The translations under genes and the position numbers were made by a program. Positions 25,001-35,248 of a DNA stretch of 64,000 nt are shown here, piece after piece. Location of the stretch: positions 2,914,001 through 2,978,000 of the forward strand of contig JBAJFG010000445.1 of assembly GCA_037903475.1 (NCBI GenBank), written 5' to 3'. Position 1 is the stretch's first letter; the number at the start of each line of letters is the position of its first letter. The notes beneath the pieces are model-generated. The model saw nothing but the letters and a program-made list of their open reading frames with translations. It did no database searches and was not told the origin of the DNA. The stretch is from Ancylostoma caninum (Eukaryota; Nematoda; Chromadorea; Rhabditida; Ancylostomatidae).

Positions 25001-28000
25001 ACCGTCTGCCGTTACGAGCTGCTTGACAGCTGGCTGAAAATAAATGTCTTTGATTTTAACATTTCCAATTACTTGTAGATAAAGGACCTTCTTCTCAGCT
25101 GTGTCATCTTGAGCAGGTTCTTCGCCCTCCATCAGACGCATCTCACTTTCAACAATCGGCAGCTCACCAAGCGATGACTTGATAAGGCGTAGGACAGCGA
25201 GCACAGCGGCATCGTTGTCACAGTACGTTCCAAGGATCCATAACGCTGCCATAAATACCTTCGGTTTGCGGATGGATGGAAGACCCTCCTAGAAAACCAC
25301 CAGATTACTATCTACCACTTTCTATTTGACGTAAAAGTTGGTTCGGATATGTAACGTTTTCAAAAGAGAGGCAACGATGTATCCTATACTCTACGAATGC
25401 CGAAATCACGGATGATGTCACAGCTCCCGTAAATTGTTACCAACCGATGTGGAGGATGGGGCCGCACCAGTCACGCATTTGAAAATGAACCTTCATATTA
25501 AGATTCAGCAACCGAAAGTTAGTTGCAAACTAGATGAAAAAGAAAACCTGTTAAGCCTGCTTTTCAATTTTTTTATGCTCATCCCTTCCTTTAAGTTACA
25601 TATTTCCAGTCGTTGACGTCAATTAAAGTGTTCAACGTATGGCCCATTTACGGTCATAAAACTCTTTTTTGCTACGAGCACTTTTCAAATGAAAACCGGT
25701 AACATCAGATTCAGTTTTAAGAATTGAAAAGAAACTCATAATCAGAAGATACCTAAATTGGCGCAAAAAATAAAAGTAGAAAGAGGAAAAAACAACTGAA
25801 GTGGAGACAGGGACAAAGGCAATAACCGTCAACTCCTTACTCACCTGCAGAGAATGTAGAATAGTCTCTTTCAAGTGCGGCAGCTTATGGACAGCTTCGC
25901 GGACAAATAACAGCACATACTGCGCAGCCATTTCGTTTTCATCAGAGAGGAACTCCATGAGAACTTGAGAAGTGAATATTAGAAAAAAAAACTTGAGGAA
26001 ACGAACACAAAACATGCTGTTGTGCAGTAAAAGTTAGCGATCGAGTAGTAGAGGAGACGACAGCAAGAAGAACCCACCTGGTACAATGGATGGAGCCACA
26101 TCAGGGAATTTGATCGTTGCTGAGTGGAGTGTCTTCACAAGAGCTTGACGGTATCGTCCTGCTTCCTCAGCAGGTTCCGCAGTGGACTTCGCGATTTCCT
26201 GTAATCAAGGAAGGTTCAAAGAGTAGAAGAAAGATGGAACCTTAATCAAAGCAATTTCACCTTCTTCAGGAACATCACCATATCTTCAACATTTCTACTT
26301 GACACGAGATCCAACGCAAGATTGAGTGTCTTCTGTCGAACATCAAGTCCAGGTGAAGATAACACCTGAACCATAAAAACAGATTCGCTACTATTTGAAA
26401 GCGTTTGTATTGACTAAGTAAATGAAAGAGCAAAAAAAAGGCAATGTATGAAGAGCAGAACTCACTCTAAGGATATCCATGACCAATTCTTGCAATACTT
26501 TCTCGTGAGATGGTGTCTGACGAAGGTCCATCAGTCGATCTAGCACTATGAGCTAAAAACCAAGAATCGGAAGTAAAGAAAGCTAACAAAGTCCACTGTG
26601 GTTATTACCTTGACATTATTATCACTTTCTTTCACGATGAGTTCAATGTATGCCTGCGCAGCAGCTTTGATAGCAGCCGGAGCAGCTGAAAGAGTGACAA
26701 GAGTTCCAGCAGCCTCGTACCTGAAAATAACTTCAAGCGTTGAGAGAATACAAGAGAAAAAAACAACAGTTGGGCAAATCAGCTAGGTTATACTTCAACT
26801 ATAACTTCAACTAACTGATATGTGTAGCATAGATCAATATGACTACTATACATTTTCTTAGTAATGGTAACTGCTCAGTCAGAACTCATATCCTATCTGA
26901 ATTTGTATCCATAGCGTTGCTAAATAAGACGCAATAAGTCAAACTAAGCACTTGAAGAGTACTACCTGACGGCAGGAGAAGAAGACTGGAGCAAATTGTA
27001 GACACATCGAATAAAGCGTGATCTCTCGGCCGGGTTAGCATGACATACCTTTAAAGGTGGAAGTTGTAAAATATGGCAGGAATACTTCAACAGAGAATTA
27101 TAACCTTGTAAATTAGCTCCACAATGATTAGCTGAAGGATATCACCAAACTGAGCCACTTGGTCAATACACCCTGAATAAATTATTCGGAAATTGAGTAA
27201 GTCATGCCAAATCTACTAAGAACCATTGCTACTACAAACTATTGAAAGATACTTACTGTGAAAACACTGATCTGGAAGAGTTCAAGGGAAACTGAAACTC
27301 ACCTGACAGATAGTCAAGCGCCCGCGCTTGATCAACATGCAAAAGCATCATGAATGCATTTCGTTTGCAGGACGCATCTTGTTCACCCTCCAAAAAATTG
27401 GACACGAGCTCTGGTGCATCAGGGATCAAGAACTCAAAGTTCCCTGAAAAATGAAACACGTAGGACAAATGAGCAGATGAAAACTGAAATTTCCCCTTTA
27501 TAACAGAAAGAGTTTAAAAAATCAAAACTAATGCGCGGAAGGGGTACTTCACATATTAAGCAAGAATTTGGCAATCCATACACTATTAACACGTTTTGCA
27601 GAGCTACGATAAGAATACTGCAACATTTGCATCTACTGGCCTTGCCTTGAACTTTCGTTGAACGGATTACTTCACACTACGACCATTGTCATCAACATTA
27701 AGCATGGAAAGCGACAAGTTTCTCATCAAAATCGATGTCTGACCAGATGGTTGAAATTGTGACCGAATCACGGATTTCACAGAAAATGAACACATTCTAA
27801 GCCCCGTAGGAGTGCAAAATGGATATTGATTATGTAGTGAGTATAACATACAATCCCTGCAAGACCCTAGAATGTTGCTAAAGGTGGAAATACTAGTATT
27901 GCTCACGATAGATTGTGAAGATTGCACAGACAGCATTTCTTCGAACATAGGAGTGACGATGCTCTAGACACCCAATAATTGAGGGCATCAATGGCTCGAG

Positions 28001-29167
28001 AAGTTCTGGCTCTTTCAATTTGCAAAGAAACCTTAAGTGAAAGAGTAATTAACGAGTAACGCCCATTGAATTCCTTTGAAGGAATGTAATAATAGTGGTT
28101 ACCTGAGCGTAGAACCACGCACAAATTCATTCGGGTGCTGGAGATCTTTTCTGTACGCATCACACACTAGAATCATTTCCTGCAGCAACTTTCCCTGTGC
28201 ATTAGTCTGAAAGAACGCAGATGATGGTATAAGAAAGGCTGATTTTATAAACCAACTGAACTACTCCTTCAATGAAAAGAACTCGTGGTCACCGCGATGC
28301 CGTAAACACGCGCGTCTGACATTTGTCAGCGATGGGACTGCTCTTATCTTTCATCATATATACGCACACGCGTTAAACGCACCTAGTATAAATTGTCCTA
28401 TAAGTGAGTGTTTTACCAGCTGTGGAGCTCTTATGCAAAGGTATTTGAGTATAACAACAACCATCCCCAAACAAAATTTTTGACTCATATAGTGAGGTCC
28501 AAACCCATCCCCATCAGAGCTCCCGCAATTGTGCATTTTTTTAAAACTTAATTAGTGAAGGCATAACCCTGGAACCTCACTAGAGCGAAAGCGTTGGGGG
28601 TCAGCGTCTAGCTAGAACATTTCCAACGTATTTTAAACGCTTAAAGTGCGTTAATTCATGACAGCAAATGTGACCTGGTGCGTGTCACTACAAAGAGCAG
28701 ACGTCAGAACCTTACGATAGTGGGTCCCCATCTAACAAGAAACATTTGTCATGCCAGCATCAAAAAAAATACGCGTTTCCATGTCTACTATTCGTTCTAT
28801 CAAGCTAAAAGAATCCTACCTTCGGCACTACCTCCCAGAAGATTAGCAAAGTCTTCTTGAGTGTATGATCACTCGAAGGTAGCAGGAACCTGATGACATA
28901 CATGAGCATCCCTTGTCCAACCTTCTCGCCATTTTGGATCATGTAGATCAACTTCTTCAGTGCCTCAGTTTTCTCCTTATCATTTCCTAAACAAAGCAAC
29001 ATTGTCACTTGATTCCTTGGAGAGTTTCAGCCCAAAACAGAAATTAGAGCATGAAAAAAATCCGTATTACCTTTCTCGAATTTTTCTTTCAGCTGTGCCT
29101 CACTGGGAAGGTCTGCATCGGTGGGCACATGAATTAGTGTATAGCAAGGTAACTCTCCTGAACTCAT
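22029..29167 (-). CDS. copb-1: Coatomer subunit beta (beta-COP)
   Basis: Core COPI coat subunit that, with other F-subcomplex members, is recruited by Arf1-GTP to Golgi membranes for retrograde transport. Exons: 29071-29167, 28820-28986, 28103-28206, 27907-28031, 27303-27443, 27105-27172, 26966-27048, 26609-26720, 26466-26552, 26261-26365, 26078-26198, 25845-25963, 25073-25288, 24933-25033, 24385-24476, 24139-24256, 23930-24083, 23734-23864, 23541-23629, 23336-23475, 23055-23177, 22885-22959, 22714-22810, 22141-22331, 22029-22070. Every junction is phase-consistent; the sum is 966 codons (965 aa; human 953). The adaptin-like N-terminal solenoid occupies about residues 20-540 ([47 protein letters not shown]). 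The middle has [11 protein letters not shown]. The C-terminal part has [17 protein letters not shown], and the appendage has [15 protein letters not shown]. Start [17 protein letters not shown] matches the family N-terminus. Confidence 0.97.
28264..28402. repeat. Single arm of the 16725-17492 MITE family, in copb-1 intron 2
   Basis: Runs from 'tcaatgaaaagaac' to 'tagtataaattgtcctata' and matches, with substitutions, the right arms at 17085-17229 and 17385-17492. No opposing arm was found nearby, so it is a half element. Confidence 0.7.
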
Positions 29168-29192
29168 CTGTTGTGACCAAGAAGTGAAGCCC

Positions 29193-29204
29193 CTGTAATG
29201 TAAA
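29193..29204 (-). promoter_or_regulatory. Trans-splice or 5'UTR acceptor of copb-1
   Basis: The minus strand reads TTTTACATTACAG directly upstream of 29192, 25 bases before the ATG, with no upstream in-phase coding. This is the position expected for spliced-leader addition or a 5'UTR intron. Confidence 0.5.
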
Positions 29205-31034
29205 AGAGAGTTTGATCGAGGGTAACTATTCCACCTCTTCTGCCCCAAAATCTCAAACCTAAAAATTTCTCAGAAACTATGGAATTATTTGACATGCTGC
29301 TCACGAAAATCATACTGATTTTCCACCGTTACCCTTTTTTTGTATATTACGGCAGGTACACGGCAGGTACAGAACTCCAGCGAATCTTCCGAAATTTTGC
29401 ATGGAGGGGTTACTTCATATGCTTGTTACGACTATCACATTCGTTTGGTGCGGTAACACCGTTTTCACATGGTTACGGTGAGAGTATCGTAGCAGATTGC
29501 GAGAAAACACCAGTGGCGGAAAATGGCAATTTTATGGGAATTAATAATGGAATTTGTGATCAACACACAGAAAAAACCTCCTATGCAAGGTTTGGAGAAT
29601 GTCCTGGTTTATTCTACTTGCCATATATGTACCTTTCGTAACCCAGCAAAAATTGCATTGATATTCGAAACGAGCACAATATCCGGGGTCAGCATGCCAA
29701 ATAACCTAAGGACAAAGCTCCAGCGAAAATTTCGACTTTAAGATTTGGGCAGAAGAAGTGGAGTAGTGCCGGTCGCAGGATGCACACAATGATTTCACTG
29801 AGTGATTCACGAAGGAATAGACGAGTGCGGAGCGCAATTCTCATCACGGAATAGAAGCATGCTTCATAAACTGTCCGTTAATTGAACCGCGGTATGAAGA
29901 TGAAGATGTAAAAGAGATTCGGCTGCTAAATAGGAACATCTCTTTTCCGAGAATGTGTCCAACTACAAATTAGGGGATGTATACGACACTGAACCACTTA
30001 TTTCTGCAAATAAGAGCCAATGAAAGACGAAATGGAAACAAATACAAGCAAATTAGCATAGAATTTACCACAAATCAGTTCAATCTACGTGGATAGCCGT
30101 CATTGCCACTGAATCGCAGGCAAATCCATTTGGGACCGCGCTTTTCCACGACTACTCAAAATTTCGTTGGTTTTCCTTCGTCGCTGTGGGCTTGTTCTTT
30201 CTTTTTTCCTTTGAGTGTGTTTTCTGTTCAAAGTGTTCCACTTTTGCCTAGACGGGGATTCAAATAAACTGTGGAATGATTTGGAGGTCAATGTTCCGGA
30301 GGAAGTTTGGGCTGCGTTTGCCTTCTCTTTAACAATTCCTTATTTCTTTCTACATTTCAAATGTGCTGTGGTTCGACAAATCGAGAGCATTTTTAACATT
30401 TGACTGGTAGTACGACTGTGCTCCTACTAGGATAGGGTTCTTTATAACTTTCCTTACAAGTAACAAGCTAATGCTAGTGGTGTAAATGTGATCTAGTATC
30501 TGTTCGTATATTTTTCAAATATTTGTGTGAAAGTACAGTTCGAAATATTCGAGACACTCAACTCGATAATTGTGCACTAGAAACGCAGCACACCCTAGCA
30601 GCTTGTTCTCCCTGTTGCTGTCATCCTCCCCTCAGTTGCTGTTCAAGCTTTCGTCCTCTTAACAGCTACGGTGGACGTCAATGGCGGTGCGTTTTTTGCG
30701 GACTAAGAAAACACGCGGCGCGTCTGCAGCGCTCGCGCAGGAATTCTCGTTGCTACAACGAAGTATAAGGTTTTTTTGGTAGTTGTTTAGTTTTCGTGAT
30801 TGTTACCATTGAATATGATGAAAAGGCATTAAGGAAACCCTAATTTGCCACTTTAGCGGCGACTTGGCGCGAACAGCGCTGTCGCATCGTGTGCTCTCCG
30901 TGTCAGCGAAAAATGCACCGCCATTGACGCTCACGGTATTGCTGGGGAATGGCAGCAGCTGGAAGCACATGTTGTTAAGCTTTCTCACTGCGGGGTGCAT
31001 TCCTAGCGCACATTTATAAGCGTCAATATTTCAG
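29205..31034. other. Divergent intergenic region between copb-1 and the ZRANB2-type gene
   Basis: About 1.8 kb between two genes pointing away from each other, so it should hold both promoters. No coding exon recognised; frames such as 29279-29641 have no support. A small fold-back lies at 30673-30932. Confidence 0.5.
30673..30932. repeat. Small imperfect inverted repeat upstream of the ZRANB2-type gene
   Basis: 'cgtcaatggcggtgcgtttt' (from 30676) returns inverted near 30905-30930 ('aaaatgcaccgccattgacg'). The arms are about 35 bp, about 190 bp apart. Confidence 0.6.
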
Positions 31035-31044
31035 GAACCCCGCA

Positions 31045-34000
31045 ATGGGGACCCGTCACGACGATGGTGGTTCAGCGCACGAGAAGGAGATGCGAAGTAG
31101 GCGTATACTCAAGGAGGGAGAGTGGGCTTGTACTGATCCGAAATGCGCTCAAGTGAACGCCGAGTACAGGAATGCGTGCGAAGCTTGTGGGAAATGTAAG
31201 TTGACGCTTTTCATTACCTCCAAATAAGGGGAATTTGCTTTGTAAAATTCCTATTTCTAACCGACTGATCTTCTGTAAATAGCATTACTAGGAGGAGCAC
31301 GGAGTTAAGAGAGCAAAAAGCGAGGAAAGACTGACAAGTGAGGAAGTCAGAAATGAGAGGATTTTGGGACTGAAAGTACGGCGATGTGCTTACCACGTAC
31401 CTTTGGTTACCACGGAGCTTAAGAAAATTCATTCATTTTCTGAAAAAGGAGAGGTTCATTTGCTTCACACATGCTCAAATAGAAGGAAAACTTGGGACCA
31501 TCAGGGCTTAGATCCATCAAAGTTTAACCTCGCAAACCAACGATGTTTAGCGTTATTGCTTATTCTTTCGAGAAGGACATGCTAGGAGGCGCAGGACGGG
31601 AGGAACCTGGTTTCGTCTAGTTATACATCCAGAACTCCTAGCCTGGTATTTGATATCAACTTATCTTCTGATCAAGCTTTGCTGATTCCAAAATTTTATC
31701 CATGGGAAACATACAAAAAAAGCCGTAGCCGGTCAATGTTGGTTTTTCATCATTGCTTCAAGTGCTCTTTGGAAATTAATTTGAACGCTGATATTTTTCT
31801 CAAAGAATACCTATCTTAGTTTTTTTTTAAGCGAAGCCTCGTTCGAAGAATCGGGTTGGAAAGGAAATTGGTAAAGAAATGGCTGACAAATCAAAGGGAC
31901 TTTTCGCTGCTGAGGACTGGGTGTGTTCGAAGTGAGTTTCATTTTGTAAACCTTACAACAGTGATCCCAGTCAACTCATGTTTTAGGTGTGGTAACGTAA
32001 ACTGGGCTAGAAGAAAGACTTGCAACGTGTGCAACGCTCCAAAATTAGCTGACCTTGAGAAAAGAACAGGTACTTTCAGCATTTCTCCTATCTGAAACGA
32101 GACCGCTTTTGAATTTGACTCATCATCAGGTTACGGAGGTGGATTCAATGACCGCCAGGATATTGAATACATAAAACGAGACCATGACGACGAGTTTGAC
32201 GAATTCGGAAGGAAAAAGAAAAGAAAGGAGGATGTAAGATATTTACTACCAATGTCTCAGTTTTGAAATTACTCTTTTCATTAAATATAACATAAATGAC
32301 TAGCATTCACCTCTTAACGATCTTCAGCCAAATGCTGCACCTCCTCCCAGTCGTGAAATTTACGAGACCAGAGATGCCTCCGCCATTGATGAAGAGGAGG
32401 AAGAGGAAGAGGGCGAAATTAGCAAATACAAACTCGGAAGCGATGAAGAGGATGAGGTGGGTTAGAGGTAAGACCAGGTTTTGTGAGTGATATTGTAGAG
32501 AGGCTGCAATAATTTTCGCATACTGCTACCATAGTGAAATTTAGGAATCAGAGGAGGAGGATGACGAGGCGATTTTGGAAAAGTATGACTTGACAGCTGA
32601 TCCTGAGTTGGCCGAGATAAAAATAGAAGTCAAGCGTCCTCCACCTCGTCCTGTGGAAAGCGAGTGAGTGTGTACGCTTTGAATGCAGAATAAATCGGAA
32701 TAAACTCCTGATCAGAGATGTGCTGCTTGTAGGAAGCCAGCATGTGACTCTCCAGAAATAATCACCAATATTTGCTCCAGAAAGTTAGTCTTATATAAGT
32801 AGCGTCACACCCACACTGTAACCGTCGGCCCAAAAATGCATCAGTTTTCGTTTTTTGAACAAAACTATTTGGCAGGGGAATCTGTTCATGTAAGCATGGT
32901 AATAAAGGTAAGGTATCAGAAGACCAATACGGTATTCCCTATCGGCCGAATGGTTTTTTGATTAATGCTATTTACTTTTTCTTGAATTCATTGTTGCAAA
33001 AGGCTCTTAGTCTCGGCAGCGATTACATCTGATTGTTTTGCAATAAGCACTCGTCGTCTGTTTCTTCGGTAGAGGCCGTATGCATGGACATCCCCGCTGA
33101 GGTGGGGAGGGGATTGGAATAATGTCGATAATTGGAGCCGTCCCAAGCAATGTTCGCACGATTGCCCGTTAATCGAGTTCACTGTGGATCCCTACATATG
33201 TACGAATTGTTAGACCACCTACGCTTCTCTTGTGCTGTCACCAGGAGATATTTTGGAGGGAGGGGATATACATCCCCTACGATGAGTACGGGATCACGAG
33301 GTATCACGCTTTCCATCCAATTATTCGTAAGTTTTGCACTTTTTGAAAAGTCTTTTTAGCCTGGCTACTTACATGACGATGCTTTGGCTCTGGATCCGCT
33401 ATTTTTGCGTTAATTGGCGGAGTTGCGCGGTCCCCCGTGATCCCCTACTCATCGTAGGGGATGTATATCCTCTCCCTCTCAGATATCTGCTCGCCTGGTA
33501 AAGGTACAGGAGTGGCGCAGGTGCTCCAACATTTGTACATATGTAGGTGATCTATGAGGGATTCAATATACAATCAATCGCACGAGCACCGCTTGGGATG
33601 GTTCCAAACCTTGACAGTACTTTCGATCCCCTCCCCTCCCCAACGGGGATGTTCGTGCATTCGGCTTGAGAGCGTGAGAGCTGTTTCGATTGGTAGCTCA
33701 TCAGTTTGAGTTTAACATATTTTGCTGGCAGTTTTAAAGATAGCTTCCTTTTTTACAGTTACAGCAGGGCTACATTTAACCTTTTTCTTATTGTTGGAAG
33801 TAAATAATGAATACTGGAATGAAATTTCGTTGAGTTTGTGTTGGTTGCTGGAGGTATTTCTTCTCTTTGCTTTTTTCTTAGGGATACGGAGGGTGGATGA
33901 CACCCAACTTTTCTTCCACCATAGCTGGCTTTTTTTCTGTTAAATGATGCCGTAGGTATTGCTTACAACAAATGACAGGAACTTCTTCCTTTCATGACAG

Positions 34001-34857
34001 CTGAGAAAGTTAAATCTCCAGCCTTTGGCTACTTGCAGCTATCCCTATTTTTATGAAATTCGTTAATCAAATAGCTTACTGTGTGTTCCGGACGCAGCTG
34101 TCTACACAAAATTTCTAGTGCGCTATGAGGGTATCTCAGGAGTTGGTGAAAACTAATCAATTTAATTGCTAGCGCTTGGATTAGCACTGAAACTATTTAT
34201 TGAAGTTTATTATTAGCTTCATTATAGTGGTAACGCTACTAGGGCTCATAATCTGTTGTAACGATTCAGCTGCTCCTGCTCCTGCTCCGGTGGAGAATGT
34301 TCGTGTGAAGAAAGTGAAAGCGAAAAGAAGGATGGCGACAGGATATCAGATCACTCTCGTGATAAAGTGCACAAGTCTTCACGTCAACGGGATCTGTGAG
34401 TGGAATTGTTAAAAGATGCTTTAAATGATGCTTTGAAAAGGTTGGAAACTGACATTTGTAGAGAACGTAGTGATCGTGAGCGAAGCAGGAAACGAAGTTG
34501 GTCGAGAGATAAGGAAAGGGAGAAGTCAAGAGATCGTGGAAGGGACAGAGATAGACATCACCGGGAGACAGACCACAAAGGGAGTCGATCTAAAGAGAGG
34601 GAAAGAGCTAAGGATCGAAAAAGGAGCAGGTGTGTCACAAATCGTTCCGCAGCTTATTCACAATATTTTCTTTAGTTTCGCAGCAATGTTCTCAATTTTC
34701 CTCTAATATTTAGGTCGAGGGATCGGAAGAAAAGTCGAAGTCGTTCACGCGACAAAAACAGAGATAGGAAGAGGTTTGCACTTTGAATTCCAAGCCAACC
34801 CCATATCGTAGTGAGAGTTCTTCTCTTAGGAGTAGATCTCGTGATCGTCGCAGGTGA
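31045..34857 (+). CDS. ZRANB2: ZRANB2-like RanBP2-type zinc-finger/RS protein
   Basis: Likely RNA-binding splicing regulator in the nucleus; ZRANB2 fingers bind single-stranded RNA at 5' splice-site-like sequence (family knowledge). Exons 31045-31195, 31832-31931, 31987-32069, 32130-32233, 32328-32456, 32545-32663, 34270-34395, 34462-34629, 34714-34773, 34830-34857; phases all agree, 355 aa (human about 330). Finger 1 has C29, C34, C45, C48; finger 2 has C82, C85, C96, C99 with GNVNWARRKTCNVC. Then come GYGGGFNDRQDIEYI and DEFDEFGRKKKRK (hallmarks of the family), two acidic blocks with SKYKLGSDEED, and a C-terminal Arg/Ser/Asp/Glu-rich tail. Exon 7 opens with a cysteine/serine cluster (CSCSCSGGECSC) unlike vertebrate members as I know them. 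A 5' acceptor ATATTTCAG ends at 31034, ten bases before the ATG. Confidence 0.95.
33071..33668. repeat. Fold-back element in intron 6 of the ZRANB2-type gene
   Basis: The outer arms 'ggccgtatgc..ggacatcccc' (33073 onward) and '..ggggatgttcgtgcattcgg' (to 33664) are inverted copies. The inner blocks at 33250-33290 and 33440-33480 ('ggggatatacatcccctacg' and its complement) pair as well. Arms are about 200 bp. It accounts for much of the 1.6-kb intron. Confidence 0.75.
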
Positions 34858-35092
34858 TCAGTGCCGAAGCAAAACCAAATTCGCGTTGCCACCAGAATCT
34901 AAAATTGATCTATGTTCTTCAGTTTAGTAGTCCTTGGTTCTGTTATTGTTTTAAATCTCAGTGCTGTTGTGCAGTTTTTGTTTTTGGTACTACGTCGATT
35001 TTTTGGACGTACTTTCACTTTGCATTAATATTTTGATTAGAAACATCTACGGTTTGTTCGTTCTTCATGCTTATTATTTCTTCTCTTTTGTT

Positions 35093-35098
35093 AATAAA
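35093..35098 (+). terminator. Polyadenylation signal of the ZRANB2-type gene
   Basis: AATAAA 236 bases past the stop and about 140 bases before the acceptor of the next gene, the arrangement seen inside nematode operons. Confidence 0.6.
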
Positions 35099-35227
35099 TG
35101 TTTGTGGAAAAAGTGAAGCTCTTTCTGTAGCTGTTGGTTAATTCACCGTCCAAATAGTTGTCTGTATCTTCCTGTGTGCCATTAAAATACACCAGTGCGA
35201 TTTACGCCCACGTTACTAATTGTTTCT

Positions 35228-35238
35228 TCGTCGTTTAG
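35228..35238 (+). promoter_or_regulatory. Probable SL2-type trans-splice acceptor
   Basis: TCGTCGTTTAG ends ten bases before the ATG of the YIPF gene and about 380 bp after the previous gene's stop. It follows a T-rich stretch ('ttgtttcttcgtcg'). Confidence 0.5.
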
Positions 35239-35248
35239 AAGAGATAAC

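Noticed and set aside
34200..34412. Plus-strand frame starting with a signal-peptide-like run (MKFIISFIIVVTLLGLIICC)
   Set aside because: It reads an intron end and then exon 7 of the ZRANB2-type gene out of frame; the in-phase exon explains the bases.
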